Below, in pieces: positions 10,682-24,823 of a stretch of DNA of 64,000 nt. Origin of the DNA: Eremophila alpestris peregrina (lineage: Eukaryota; Chordata; Aves; Passeriformes; Alaudidae); the NCBI GenBank assembly GCA_009792885.1, contig WMCF01000003.1, positions 16,702,297 to 16,766,296 of the forward strand, in the 5' to 3' direction. A program made the position numbers and the translations under genes. The notes beneath the pieces are model-generated. The model had not been told where the DNA came from. It made no database searches and was given only the letters and a program-made list of their open reading frames with translations. How positions within the stretch are numbered: the first letter of the stretch is position 1; each line of letters begins with the position of its first letter.

Positions 10682-13600
10682 ATCTGCTTGTAAAAGAAGT
10701 CGAGTAGGAACAGTGCTCTCTGCTAATAAAAACCATTGTGCAGGAGCATGTTAATGTTGGAATTGTGAAAAGAGGTGGTGCAGCCACACTTGAGGACTGT
10801 GTTAAAGCCCAGGTTACTGCAATAAATTGCTCTCCTTTACAGACCTAAATCCTATCTGCTGGGAAAAAGATCCCAAAGCCTACAATTATAATTTTAAATT
10901 TGTGTGTCTACATGTTACTTATAGAATAAATGTGTTTTCTTTAAGAAACCAGGGCTTGATTTACCTTTGGTTTTCAGCTGTGTTTTTGAGGGGTAACTGT
11001 GTTTCTCAGCAATTAAAGGCTCTTGAGATTACATAGCTGTCATGAGAAAGACGACAACATGCTGGTAGTTTGGCAGGAGTTTCCTTGTAAAAGAACGCAT
11101 GTAATGATCTTATTGCATGATTTCCCTATTTTCCTCTTGTTCCATATCTTCTGCAGATTCAGGCTGCAGAACAGAAGAATTGAACCTCTTGGCTTTCTAG
11201 CAAAACTCACTTTTCTCAAGAATGCTCCCTCAACTTTTTATAAGTGGCAGCTTTGCTCAATCCCTGTTTCTCCTCCTACCTTTTTAAGGTTTTAAGGAGT
11301 TTTAGATGTATAGTGTGATTGTCATAGGCCATTTTCCTCCTGCTGTGCTGAATCAAGGCTGTAGACAGCAGAGTTTCTTCTCAGCGGGTAGAATCAGCTG
11401 TCAAGTTATAAGAAATGTGCAGTTTCTGCTTTTTACATTCACTGTTGTAGACTAATGGATGTGGTTGTTAATCTTAAAGCAGCAGTGCAACATATCCCAG
11501 CCACGTTTTAGTGTTTCTTAGGTTGAAATTTTCAGTTGTTCAGCTGGATGTAAAGTGGAGGTGGGGTCACTTTAACCAATAATCATCATCTGTAAAATTG
11601 CTGCTGCAAATGTTTGTCAGCTAAATGAAAATTGCTGACTGTTTTCTGATGCATTTCAATTGTGTAAGTAAGGCAAGTGTAAAAATAATGCTGGAATTCT
11701 TCATCTGTATATGAAGAGCTGGTTTGCTCTCAGGGTTTATATGGAACAGAGCTTTTGCCTCATTAAGATGTTCTTTCCTAGGGGCAGCTGGCAGCTCACG
11801 GGACCCAAGGAGCAGCTGGGTGCTGTGTGTGGCTGCCACTGCTGCCTGGGACCACAAATTGGCAGCCCCACTGAGCACATTGATTAAAAAGAAAGGGCAA
11901 CAGTAGGTACATACTCTGTATGCCTGTGCCCCAAGAATGTCCTGATGGCCAGCCTGCTCTTCCCCCTGTCTACATCTATTGCTGTCATCATCAAATTCTT
12001 TCAGCCCTTTTTCTACATAGGCTCAGAGCTGAAGCGCTCAGCTGAAGCATTCCACTGAGCAAGCTGAAAAAGAACAAGCAGTTTGGTGAGTGGTGAAAAA
12101 TTTGTCCTTACATATTTGGCTGAAGAGTATTCTATCTCTGTGGTCCCCTCAGGGCAAGCCAAACATTTTAGTAATGAAGTTGTATATAGTGAGCCCTAGC
12201 CTTCCTGGCAACAACCAGCAAGAATGGAAGACAAAACTTAATTCACCTGCTGCTGGAAGCTCATTCTTCTGCACCTTCATTTGTGCTAAAAGAAAATGTG
12301 GCTCAGCAAAACTCGAAGTACTTCCAAAAACTGATCCCATTCCTACTTGCAAAAAGGAGGTGAAAGAATGCCAACAGGTAACCTGCCAAGGTACTGTCTT
12401 TCTCTGATGGATTTGCTTCTTCCATCCTCATTATCCTTTTGCTCATAAGAAATGTTTTGAGAATCTAATTCTTGGATTCTATGCAAGCAAATGCAATTCC
12501 CTGATGTTCTGCTAATGCTGTTGTGGGAAAGAGACTGTACAATATCAGTGGCTACTCGTGCAGAGACCTGTCTGTCCTCCTGGAAGCTGCAGCACTTTTC
12601 ATCATTACTACCACCACGATGACACAAGGTTGGTCCTTATCCTACATAACGTTTCCATGTGGTGCAACTAGCAAGGAGAACACAGGGTATTTAAACACTA
12701 AGTTCTTTCTCTCTGCTCAGCAAATGCTAAAAAAGTCCTCTATCTGCTCTTCTTGGGGAGGCCATCAGCTGCACCATGAGGAACCAGAGGGTCTGTCAGA
12801 AGGCCAAATGCTATGTTCTCAGTAAGGCTGGTCCAGAGATCACGTTGTCACTCACAATGTCACATCATCTCATTTTCCTGCTGGGCTCATTATTCAGATC
12901 AAAATTATCTCTTTAGCCACCTCTGCCAGGTCATCTTCCACTGCTCCACACAATTCTCAGCATTTGAAACCAGGCTGAAAAGGCTCATCAGTCCCACAAG
13001 TACTTGGCAGTCAGTGCATAGCCAGAACTGCTCAGTGTTACAGAGCAGAGAACAAATATATGTGCAGTTGCAATTGGGAATATTTACACCTTCCTACAAT
13101 GATGTGTTCATCTGGCCAGAAGCTGTGGAGCAGTTTCACAAAACTTAACACCATAGGTCAGAAATTAACATGGTTTTTTACGTCCACATTGCCAAGGTGA
13201 ATAGATTATTAATCATGCAGAAACAGTCAGTTGAGTGAGTGGTCAGTGCCAGGCCAGCTAGCCCAAGTCAGAAGCATTGTTCAAGCCTGATGTGAATTTG
13301 GAGAGGAGGAGTGGAGAGAGGCTGCCCCTGCTTTAAACCTTATGTTAATGATGTAGTCACAACATGCTTGGGATGGGTTTCCCTGACTTCTTACCCTTCT
13401 CCTCTAGCCCAGGTCCTCTCAGGAGTAAGAATCCTTTTGTCTGTGAAACTAATGCTGAGGTGATCCCAGGCTCCAGCACTCCTCCAGATCTCTGCCATGG
13501 TGGGTTCAGCATGTTTTCAGAAGCTTGGGGGACAGAGAAGTTGCCTGATATTGACAGACCATCTATGTACTATGAGAGACCAAGGCATCCAAGAGCACCA

Positions 13601-16600
13601 ATCTCAGGTCAGAGAACAATGCCTGCCATGCTTTGTTATGCACCAAACTGAACCACCTGGTGTCAGGCATTGGAGATGCTTCAAGGGGGCACCATCAATT
13701 ATAAATCTGTGCAGCACCTTATACAATTCAAATGAACTTTCCTGATGCTCTCACAGCCATTGCAGTATAAAGCTATGAAATAATAATAGTAACAGAACTC
13801 TGCTTTAACACAGGAAACAGAATAATGTTGTGAACTCTTGGCTAAAAATACAAGGATTAGATCATGAACTAAGAGCTGTTTTGGCAGAGGGTGGCCTGGA
13901 GTCTTTCTAGTCTACTGCAAAGTATACTTGAGGGTCAAGCCTTAATTGGCTGCTTTACACGAGGAACACAGAAATCTTCCCTTTACACCCAGGGCTGCTT
14001 GTGACACTTAAAAATCTCCCTTAGGTTTATCCTTTTGCAGAAAGGGGTAGGCAGAAACCCAACTAATTCTCAGTAGACTCTGTTGTTCAGTGGTTCATTG
14101 GCCAGGCTTACTTCCTCCCAAAATAGTGCTGTACTTAGTTACAACTGTAAAGTATTTCTATAAACTGTGTGTCCTCTGACCTTGTCCCTCCTGTGAGTTA
14201 TTATCCTCCCCACAAGGGACTCAGCAGTTGACATTTCAGGGCTGATGCCCATGAGACTGGCCTGGACTGCCTGCTGAAGTGAGTCAGCAGAGCAGGAGTG
14301 CTTCTGCCCCAGCTTCACATTTTGTTTGCAGAGCCCCTGGTACTGACTGATACAAAAGCCTGCCTGGCTGTGCCAGGTGCCAAGCACATGGGCCAGGGCA
14401 TGGACAGAAGTAGGTTTTCCTGGGCCCCATCTGTTAGTATATTGTGGTGATGCTTTATGGGAATGTGTGTTCAACACACAAGCTTTGATATGCTGTACTA
14501 CTCAAAAGAAGGACTTATTTGATTTACAGCCTGGTTTTATGCAGTCAGACTAGCTCTAATATATTTGCACTGTGCTAATTTTCGTGTAAGGAGCCCTGCC
14601 TGCCCCCAGCTGTGGCAACCCCTTCATTCCCTTGCAGGGCTATGTGCACCATGTCCTCTCAGCTGGGTCGGCTGATCAGGGCTCCAGACCCACTGATATC
14701 AGCCTGTGGACCCTCAGATGTCCCCGACAGGGACTGTGCAACTGTCCAGCCTTTGTGGACAGGCCCAAGGCAAGAAGCCAGTATCCAGCATTATGAGAAA
14801 CACTGCATTGGGTGCAGGTGTTCTGTGGGTTCAGACCAGATTTCCCAACTGCATCATGTCACTTGGAGCAGCTGAGATGGGATGTGATGGGGTGTGATCT
14901 CCCCGAGGGACAGGGGTATGCATACTTTGCTCGAACACCTCCACACTGTTTCCTATGTGCTTTTCTGCTAAGGAAGCGTGTGGTGCCTGCTGCTTGCACC
15001 CACTGGGTGGAGCAGCTCCCTGCTTAATGCCTGCTGCCTGCACATCGCCGTCCTGAAAGGTTGGGTTCCAAAAAATCGTAGAGAAAGCAGAGGCAGACAA
15101 GGAGCAAAGCAACCCTGAATGAAGAACTGCCTCTGGCCAGCTAGAGCAAAGCTGAATTCTACCAGAAAACAAGGCTGACATGTAGTATAAAAACAAGGTA
15201 GGGAAAACAAGTCTCCGTGAACAGCTATTGATTAATCAAGAGCCATTACAAGGCTCTAAAGCCCCTTTAAATCTGTTTTTAAGAACAAGCAAGCAAAAAT
15301 AAAAGCCAAAGCACACACAAATGTTACTATTGTAAGCCCCATGACCATATTAACTCAGTGCTGTAGCACTCAGGGCAGGGCATCAGCCACAAAGGGCTCC
15401 ATGGCTGTGAAAAGAACTAGTCAAGATGGTTTAATCAAAATAATTTTCTGTAAAATTTGGATATTAAGGTGAGTATTTAGGAAGGTTTTAAGCTTTTATT
15501 TTAGCAACCAAAGTAAAAAAAGCAAAGAAAATCAAAGCAATTTGACAGGAAATTTTTGAAATCTGAATGTAGGGAGGTTGCTTTATTCATTTGTCTAATA
15601 AACCCCTGCTTCCTCCATTTATTCTCCTCTTCAGGCAAAAGATTGCAGGAAATTTTTTAAAATGTTGGCTACCTAAAAATGTCAACGTGGATAAATTTTC
15701 TTCTTCTTTGTTATGATTACTACAAAAGGAATGAACAAATTAAAAACATATTTCTCCTTTCCACAGTAGGGTAAGGAAGAGATCCCCACATGCATATTGT
15801 CACAGGAGCATTTAGGGAATACTCAGGAGCTTTTACAATCTCTTCTCTTTCTTTTCCCCTGAAGTTGCATGAAGCATCTAGAGAAAAACCCCACAGGAGT
15901 GAACGATGTTGCAGCCACCAACTGCTCCATCCCATGGGGAAGTGTCCAGAGAAGCATGACCCAGGATTCTCAGGGCTTGCTGAGCACTCTAGGATCAGTG
16001 GTAAAGAAGTTCACCTTCAGTGTTGATAAAGAAATTACTCTCCCCTTACTCCTTTCTTTTTCTGGGTTGCAGCTCTGCATCTCATATTCTATAGATCTCT
16101 TGAACCAGTTGTCTCTTCTTCTACTTCTAGACCTATTTGTTGAAGCAGATCTAGCCTAACTCTACCCCAGCCAAACTCAACACAGTATGAAAAAGCTCTT
16201 CTGATGGGAGCCCATGAACTCAGCCCAGTTAAAATATATCTTCATATCTCATTAAAAAAGGTATAGGTATCAAAGCCTTTGAGGTGCTTTGAGTCTTCAT
16301 GTCTTCATTAACACCAGTGCACATTCTGGGCCCAGAGCAACTACTTTTTCCCCATTATTCCCATGACAGAAGGACTATTTTTAAAGTCCATTTTTAAATG
16401 AGAGAACAGCTGTAACTAGAACATTAGGAGTGCTACTGCTGCATTCTTCTGGCCTAGCAGCAGAAACAACTGAGGATAATATTCTCTTCCTTCACTGCTG
16501 CATTTTTTCCCAGTGCAAGCCAAGGAGGTGTCAATTCCTTTCTCAGTTAAACTTCAGGCTTTAAAACTGGACTGACCTATTTGCTCTCTTTTATGCTGTA

Positions 16601-17309
16601 GGAATTTCTAGTATCACAAGAGGAGGAAATCTAACCCACCTACAGTTCTGATTTTAACCCTTTCAGAGCAAGAAAAAAGCTAAAAGCATTTCTTCAGCTG
16701 AGATGATCAATGCAGAGACCATGGCAAAGGTCCATTCTGTGTTTGGAAAAAATATTTCTTGTAATTCCATGCTGTAATACATTATACCTTCTGGAAGTAG
16801 ATTTTCCTGAGGTGGGTAGTAGGAGTTAGTCATAACTTAATTGATGATCTTTATGGGAGTGAGTGGAGTTATCCCAGAGTAGGATGTCATACCCACGAGT
16901 AGAGAGCAGCTTCAATTAACACATGGTTGAAGAAGGCAGAATATGCAAAAAACTAAGAAAATGGCATATCAGGGTGCTGTGTAGGAGCTTGACTATCTGG
17001 GACAGGGAGGGAGATGGGATTCTGGGTGGTAGAGAAGTAATTAGGAGATGTACTTCAGGGGTAAGCTTTCTTTATGCACCCAGGGCAGCCACTATGTCCT
17101 GTGCAGGGAGTAAGCAAAGACCCTCTGCATGACACTGAATGATCTGGCAGTTTGGAAATGCATTTCTATTGTCACAGAATGTCTGTGTATCAACAGCTTC
17201 ATCACTTATTCAAGTAATTTGGTTGCTCATCAAATCCTCCTTGAAGTGTGTGGCGCAGGCAAGGGAGGACATTGTGTTGAAATTCTTTTTCTGCTTAATT
17301 TCCTTCAGT
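10682..17309. other. Long non-coding stretch, nothing firm
   Basis: No gene, repeat family or RNA is recognised. Isolated AATAAA words occur, for example near 10723 and 10823, but without an exon to end. The open frames seen (up to about 120 codons, for instance 14831-15196 minus) lack domain similarity. The section 15220-15720 is AT-rich and unstructured. Confidence 0.5.
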
Positions 17310-17400
17310 GAATCCTTCCCTGAAGAGCTTCTAATGAGACTGACCTTTATTAGCTAATTAGGCTCATTGAAACGGCACAATCACATTTAAGTTCTTTTCC
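17310..17400. promoter_or_regulatory. Possible conserved non-coding element
   Basis: A compact AT-rich block holds a palindromic homeodomain site CTAATTAG at 17354-17361. It is flanked by CTAATGAG upstream and a near inverted copy (CTCATTGA) downstream. There is no repeat or coding character. The motif density resembles deeply conserved enhancers, but this is inference. Confidence 0.28.
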
Positions 17401-20400
17401 TTCTGTGGATACTCCAGATTAAGTTCTCGTCATTAGGCAGGTTGGAAGGGGACTTGTAACCATGTGTGGAAGTCAGCAGTGCATAGTCCATCTCACCTCC
17501 CTGCTACAGCTACTGAAATTGGCAGGGAAGCTGTGCCACATGGTGCCAAATCATGGGTTTGACTAAATTGTGATAGTGTTAACTTAATTCTGTACCTATT
17601 TTTAGTGAATTGCATGCTTAGGTCTGTGCAAAGCAGTTGCTATATGGCAGAGACCAACCCAGATTTTACAAACAAATTCAGCATTTACAGTGTGGTACAG
17701 AAAAATCACCCTGTTACAGGATCAGTCCATCAGGCTGTGCTCTACTGCCTTGCTTGAACAGTGAAGGTTTAACAAATATTGGAGTCCCTTGAAGTTGTTC
17801 TCAGTCCAGCTGCCCCATGGGCAGGCCCCGGGTTGGTCATGGTAGGCACTGCTTCCAATCTTTGATAGCTCTTCCAGAAGGTTCCTTCCTGATTCCATCC
17901 CTCTTTCCCCATATCCAGAGATGGAAGTGGCACACGCAGCAGGTAGTACTTGTCAGCTGCAGAAGCAGTATAACCATGAGACGATACTTGATTCCTGCAT
18001 CACCCTCTTCTTATCTGGGAGCATCAATGGGATAACTACTGTACCATATTTGGCCACTTTACAGGGAGCAAGAAAATCACAGCATCTATCAGAAACAACC
18101 AGTTCTACATATATCTGCCAGTTTTAGGAAAGAGTTCTTACAGGATTGCCCCATGCTGAGGAAAAAAGTTAAAAATTGGAAAAGTTTCCTTTTCATCATC
18201 ACTGCTAACTGAAATCTTCTGATGCTGCTATTGTTGGTTACTTAAAGACTTATTGATTTCCTGAGGGGCTAAGCACGAATCAGTTTTATAATCCAACCTT
18301 GGCACCTCTTGCTGTTGAGAAGTTTGAGTTGTGCTGTAGACACTGTCACAGCACCCTGAGGCTGAGCTCTCCCTAAGGATGAATGGGACATTTTCTTGTG
18401 CTCAAGACTCAGATCCAGTAAACTGGGGAACACTTCAGCCATCCACCCAAATGCTTTAAGCATGCATTTAACTTAGGGGCATTGTACTCCTCTTGCCTTG
18501 CACACTTGGCTATGTTTTTTTTTCATGAGGACAACTTACAACAATCAACTGCAATAGGAAAGTTTTCCAATAGCAAAACCATTAAAAAGAGGAAATTACA
18601 GCCAGTGTAAGAAAAACTTAGTGAATAGCTTGTGCTTAGTAGTGACATACACATTAAATCAATCTGAAGGGAATTAGTTCTCCAAGGTCTCAGTTTTTTC
18701 TCTTTGTACAAAAGCAAACTGTGTTGCATTAATACTTTACATGTGTAGGATTTCCACACTGCTCAATCTCTTGTTATCTTGTGTGCTGTAGGCTGGACAA
18801 GGTGTTACTTCATCAGCCTACCTTCTCCTGTGTTCATCTTGAGCTGCAGGACTGGCAGCATCCTCTTGGAAGGTCCAACACCAGTTTGCAGCTAGTCCAT
18901 TCTGCCCACATGTGGCTCCAGAACATCTTCCCTGCTCTCTCCTTTTTAGGGGCTTTGATGTATTCCAGCAGTGCTTACCTGCTGACAGTAAGTCAGCTTT
19001 ATATTTACATACATTCATGTAGCAGAGAAATGAATAAATGTAGCTCCCAATCTGCTTTCTCTAGGACATTTGCATTGTTTATGTCATTCCCTCCCTCCTG
19101 TGTCTGCTCCTCACCTCTGGAGCAGCATGGCAAGTGGGATAAGGAGAGAGAAGGTCTGAACCTTGTGTCAGGTAATGACTGAGGAGCAAGGCAGGTGGCA
19201 GGAAATGCAGGGTTTTATTGTGATGTGACTTACAGCATGGTTGAATTACAGTGAGTAACCCTGGTAATGCGCAGCTAGTGCAGCAAAGTTACTTAGATTC
19301 TGTTAAATTTCTCTGTTAGACTGATTGCTGTGATTTGCTGGGGACTAGATGTACTTATGGAAGCTTTCCCAGCAACTTCCTTGCTTAGCAGCTCTACTTT
19401 TTGGAAAGGCAACAGAAAGCTGTGTGTTCAAGGAGAGGGTTGAAAGCATTGTAAGGCTGACAATAAATGCAGGCCTTTTCATGGCACAATCCAGTAACTG
19501 TGGAAAGCACTAAGATTTTCAAAAAACCCTGAGTTCTTTCTCCATGAGGTGGGGGGACTACAGCATCTGCCAGAGCCAGTGGCTAATGCAGATTCCTGGT
19601 AGGGCTGAGCAGCTTCAAAACATTTTACTTGCTGCTGGCTAAACCAGGAAATCATTTCACATTTGCATTGTGTCCCCCAGGAACAGAGGGATGGATTAAG
19701 GCACAGACACAGTACAATTTCAAGCACACTCCCATTCTGGGAGTGAAGTTATCTGAATCAAACCAACTTGGAGGCATCCTGCTGGCTCTCCCTAATGCAG
19801 CCAGGAGAGCTGGGCACTGTCACACACAGCATCCCAATGTACACACCTTCAGGACCAGCACCTGCCTCAGCTCCATCACAGGGATCCCAGGGGCATGGCA
19901 CCAGTTCATTCCAGACTGATGTGACATCACCTGGGAACCCTTGGAAATGTTTATAAAATACGTTGTTTTTATCCTCTTTTTGGAATTGGTATAAAATTCC
20001 TTTATACAAGCATTTAAACTCTGACATGCACTCTTAATTTACTGTCCTTCTTTATACTTATGAGGGAAGTGGAAGACATTCTTTTATTTAATGTGTGACC
20101 TGAAAGATATTCCTGTTTTGCCAAGAAAGTTTATAGAAATGGTACTTCCTAAAAATACAGGGACAATGGAAGAGACTGTCTTTATAATTTATACTCTGCT
20201 CATTTTAACTCACACTAACCACTGCAGCAAGAGAACTCATTTGCCATAAAAAAAGATTAGCAATCAGTTTGTGTTCATGTTCTCTTGGTAACACTCTACT
20301 GTGGCTATAATAGATGTTTGTTATGATTTACCATTTAAATTAGTACCCATTCCACATCTCATCTTGCTGCTGCTTATTTCTGTCACCAAAATCTTAGAGC

Positions 20401-22884
20401 TCTGTCCTGAATATCATCCATCAGTGAACCTTTTTAGTAAATATACCAGAAGGCAGCTAGAGATGCCATTCACCAGAGTTCAGGGGTACAATACATATTT
20501 TTATTAGCATGGAGTACCCTGTTTCCACTGAATTTTCCTGAACATTGTTGGCCATGATGATTTCTTAAATGTAGGTTAGTTAATCCACAGTGTTATCCCT
20601 TTGGCTTTGTTGCTTCAGTGGAACTCCCTGTAGGAGAAAGGGACTGTCCCCCCTCCATGAAACTATGCTCTATCAGTGAGCGTTTCTTCTGTATGGAAAA
20701 TTTTCTGCGTGGATCTTCTGAGATCCACAACTACCAGATAATTGCTAAATATTGCCTGGGTAAGGAGGAAGTGAAGCAAAGAATCAGGCTAAGGGACACT
20801 TGTAAGAAGAACTGACAGGACTTGTGTTGGGGTTTGAATTGCTCATGTTGTTACTGCAGTAACTCCCACTTGGATGTATGTAGATTTTGGAGGTGATAGC
20901 CTTTATCTTGCTCCCTTCCTCAGTGCTCCTTCACAAAATCTGTTTGCACCAAGCCCCAAAATAAATATAGCTGGTGACTGCTGGTTGACAGCAGAGATTT
21001 TGTTTCTGTTTGTGGACAGACCAGGAGGTGCACCTGGCTCTATCTGAACATAGAACCTGGGACACAATGAAAACTGAGCTCTGCAGAGATCTTAAACTTC
21101 ACACTGGCATCCCTCTTTCAGCCTTTCTGATATGCTCTTTTGTATAATTATTTCTTTGCTTTTTCATTTGGTTTATTTTGTATGAGTGCTGTTTTTGTTG
21201 TGATCTGAAATATCTGGAAGTCAGTACTTCAGCTTAGTATATTTGCTGTCTTTTTATTTACAACCCTTCTGGATCCATTCTGAAAACTGTGTATAAAGGG
21301 TATGTGTTGAAGGGGTGATGGAGGGTGAATACCAGAGATTCTGCATCAAACAATTGCAGTCTTTGCCCACTGTTTAGATAAAAACTGCAGAAAGCCCAGG
21401 GATTTGTTCTGAGAATTGTGAGCAGCCATTTCCAAGACTTATAGGCTTATGGGTTTGACCTGCCTGAAATTTTTTTGAAACAATTTGAAATCTGAACTGG
21501 TTTTGAGGTCAAACTATAAATAAGTCACTCAATAGTTCAGTAAAGTGGTTGAAAAACTACTTCAGCAATCTGAGGTAAAATACAGAGCTTTGAGCTAATA
21601 AAACCTATGATGCCTTTGGGTTTTGTCACTGGAGTAACAATGTAAGCTCTCTGTACAAGCAGGTCTGGGCTACTTTGGGGGTCAATGTCTAGGTCTTGGA
21701 TTTTGCTTCCACCTAGAGGAAAAGCTGACATTCTCCCTCCTGAGATGTCACATTAGCATCAGGCATGTAGTTTCCAAGGCCTGATGTTGTTTAAATAGGA
21801 TGATTTTGTATTTGCTCCCTACCTGCAGTATTTGGCTACAGTACCAGTTGCACTTTCCTTCACGTAAGAAAATGACTTGGCTCCCAGGGCAGAGGGTGCA
21901 GGTGTCAACTGGCTGGTGCACAGCATCACCATGGGCCCATCCTTTTGCTGCAGGATGACTGGGCCTTTTTCACAGTCCTTTTTACAACACCTCAGGGAGC
22001 AATGCCAGCCCTGGGCTGACCATGCAGCAACTCAGTGCCAGTGGGATGGAGCTGCCTGCAAGCATGTGGCTCCAGGGGTAAAAGTTCTCTTTGTCCTTTG
22101 CCATCTTTTCCATGCTGGAAAGGAAATCTGGCCCTAAAAGTAAAGGATGTTTGATGTGCCAGTGGTGGCAGCAGAACTGAAAGCTGGACAGGGCTCTTGG
22201 GATAGAGCAGATAAGCTGTTTCTTGTCAGACACATGAAGAGACACTATAATCCCTCCTTCATCCTGTTTTCTACCACCAGCTGGGATAACACAGAACCAA
22301 AACAAACAAACAAAAGCCCAAACCAAAATGAAACAAAAAAACCCCAGCTGTGAATAATTTTAATTAGGGCACTAATGCTTAATAAAAATGAAATGCAGAA
22401 TAAATTGTCATTAGGTCACCTCTTAGAAGACTCACAGGTGTCCCCTGAACTGCAAAAGGATGCCTGGACTTTTTTCCCCTCTATGCACTGTGTCACCCTG
22501 CAGTTCTAAAGGGCAGATGTCTTCTCCCAGCTATCTGGAAGCAGGCTCTGCCCTCTTTGCAGCACTGGCAATAGCAGTAGCAGCTCTTAAATGTCATGAA
22601 CAAATTCAGCAGGGGAACACAGGGAAGCAATTTTAGGGCAGCATGTGCTTGCTCTGCCTGTCTCTGCCCCATTATTTCTTCCTATGTGTTGCCTTGCTCT
22701 CAGATCACATGTTTCTTACACCTGTAGCAAACTTGCTTTAGAGTGGACCCCACCAGCTTTTCCCTCTGGCCAGCACTTCAGCTTCATGGAGCTCTTCCAC
22801 AGTGGTTTTGCTATTCAGATAATTCTCTGAAGGGAGAGCCATCACTTTCCAAATTCACTTGTCTCCCCTCTCTTCTTTTTACAC
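17401..22884. other. Non-coding stretch with one small hairpin
   Basis: No gene or transposon can be supported. A plus-strand frame of 133 codons (18781-19182) and others were inspected and rejected for lack of similarity or splice context. The only clear structure is a short hairpin at 20709-20728. Confidence 0.5.
20709..20728. repeat. Perfect 8-bp inverted repeat
   Basis: GTGGATCT and AGATCCAC are exact reverse complements around a TCTG loop. No poly-T run follows, so it does not look like a Pol III terminator context. Confidence 0.7.
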
Positions 22885-22932
22885 TGTGTGTGTACATATA
22901 TATGAATACACACACATATATACATATGCATA
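22885..22932. repeat. Alternating purine-pyrimidine tract (TG, CA and TA)
   Basis: TG repeats pass into TA repeats, then CA repeats, then TA again, with a single interruption in the middle, so the two halves are roughly inverted copies. Tracts of this kind can adopt Z-DNA or extrude a cruciform. As a microsatellite it is compound and probably length-variable. Confidence 0.8.
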
Positions 22933-24679
22933 GATGTATATTTGCCTTCTTCAAATATATTCCCCCACTGAGGGTAGCAGCAGAAGTTTGCCAGTGTTTC
23001 AGCTGGAGCTTCCTTGCAGGCCAATAAGTCTTGGCTACGTTTGCTCCTTATGTTGAGGAAGAATCACAGGATTCACTGGCTAAGGATGATGTTTATAACA
23101 CACTGATTTGAGTAAGGGTGAAAAAACCCAACTCCTGCAAAATTTTTCTAATCTTCACCAATCAGGACTATTGTACTCTGGTGAAATGATGGGGGAAGCT
23201 GGAATGCTAAAGAACATTAAATTCACCAATAAATATTTAAAAGTGGATGGTGAAATATCATTCTTCTCAGAAGAAAAACAAATCTTTGCAGCAATGGGTA
23301 GAAGCAGGGAGAGGGAGGGAAGAGGAAAAAATGCATTTGTGTTCTGTAAAATTTTGAGCCTTTAAAGAAGGACAATATTTCCTTTTGTGATGGGTGGGAC
23401 ACTGGCAGGTAACTACCTCAGTGCTTTAGTTAATTGTGCTGCAAGTCCCTTCTATTATTTAGATCTTGGGTTGTATAGGCATTTTTATCTCTGCTTTAAT
23501 GTCCAAAGGGAAATGCCAGACTCTGCATGATCAGTTTGCCAAATGGCATTATCTCATTCCACAGTTATGACTGTAGGATGTGTTTTAGGTAAATGAAGAA
23601 CAGATTTTCTACTCTTCATAAATCCTCTCTGTTCCAGTGTCTTGGCCAAAAGTATTCAAGTTAAGATGATGCAGATAATTCATCTGTCCTGGCTTTACAG
23701 GAGAGATGTAAGCAAAAAGTGACAGGAGCATGTTTTATCCAGTGGTGTACAATTTTATTTGAAATACACAGCCCTAGAAGGTTTGTTGGCTATAAATACA
23801 CAGGTTTTTTCCCAGTTAGCATGTGTGTGTGCAGTGGCACTTTGATCTGTTTTGTTCTTGGATTAGTGTCGCTCACTTGAACTCCAAACATAAATGCATT
23901 GCCTCTTCTTTTGTCATGTAATCTTTCTATTTGCTTATAGTTACGGAAAATACATACCTATTCAGAGTTTTCCACTCACTGCAGATGGAGGTGTGCTATG
24001 TGCTTATTTTGAACTCTCTTTGGCAAGACAAATGTCAGCTAAACACTTAAGATGATGGAGAGTCAGATAGCAAAGTGTTTTTGCATTAAGCAGCTTCTGT
24101 CAAGTCACTTTATTACTCTGTCACCCGTACACAACACGCCCCACAGCTGAAGTGTGTGATCTGCTTGCTGTCCTTAGAATTAGTACAATTTCCACTACAT
24201 GTTTTAGATCTATAAATCAGTCAATCCTTACCATCAGCACCTCACTCTGTGAGACCTACCTATGCTTTGTGACAGAGACACCACTTTTATCAGAAATCAC
24301 CATGCATGCTTTTACATGTACACACTCCAAATCTGCAAATGGCTGACTTTGATCATGGTGGGTTGTTACCTGCCCAAGAATTTCCCTTCCCCTGCAAAAT
24401 TTCAACTCCTCAAATTTTATTATTTTGCTTTTTATTTTAAATAAAACCTCAAACTGACAGTAGCATTGTTTTTTCATGAGTCTGTGGTCTAATTTTTCAT
24501 TCCCAAGTGCAATTACACATCCCTCTTTGAATGTATTTTTGTGTCATCTGAACACATGTTTTTTCAGTAATTTGTTTTGGATCTTTAAACTTGACTGTAT
24601 CTGATGAAAGCAAATGACAAGATAACTGCCAAATTTCCATTACTTGCTATTTTCTGAGTTACTAAGTATAAAATTACAG
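22933..24679. other. Non-coding, AT-leaning DNA
   Basis: No recognisable gene, repeat or RNA was found. Several short AT-rich blocks occur but are not distinctive. Confidence 0.5.
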
Positions 24680-24823
24680 GCAGGAGGAAGGTGAGCTTGG
24701 AGGACACTGGGTGTGCTTGGAGACCTCCAAGGCTGCTGCAGCCATCAAGGAATTAAAACCTGGCATGGTGTCAAAGAAGATGAAAACGCCTTCAGGCCTC
24801 CAAAAAGGAGAAGGATGTGGGAG
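24680..24823 (+). other. Weak candidate exon, open in one frame
   Basis: A modest acceptor ('aaattacag') precedes 24680, and a good GAG|GTGAGT donor follows 24823. One forward frame is open across all 144 bases and encodes a Lys-rich segment including AAAAIKELKPG and VSKKMKTPSG. I recognise no family. The polypyrimidine tract is poor and the opposite strand is also open, so this may be chance. Confidence 0.13.

Noticed and set aside
17437..17460. Short 'aggttggaagggga' word resembling a CR1 3' end
   Set aside because: Similarity ends after about 15 bases with no tail repeat or further CR1 3' UTR sequence.
23063..23095. 'aatcacaggattcac' resembling a CR1 tail
   Set aside because: No adjoining CR1 body on either side; too short to support.
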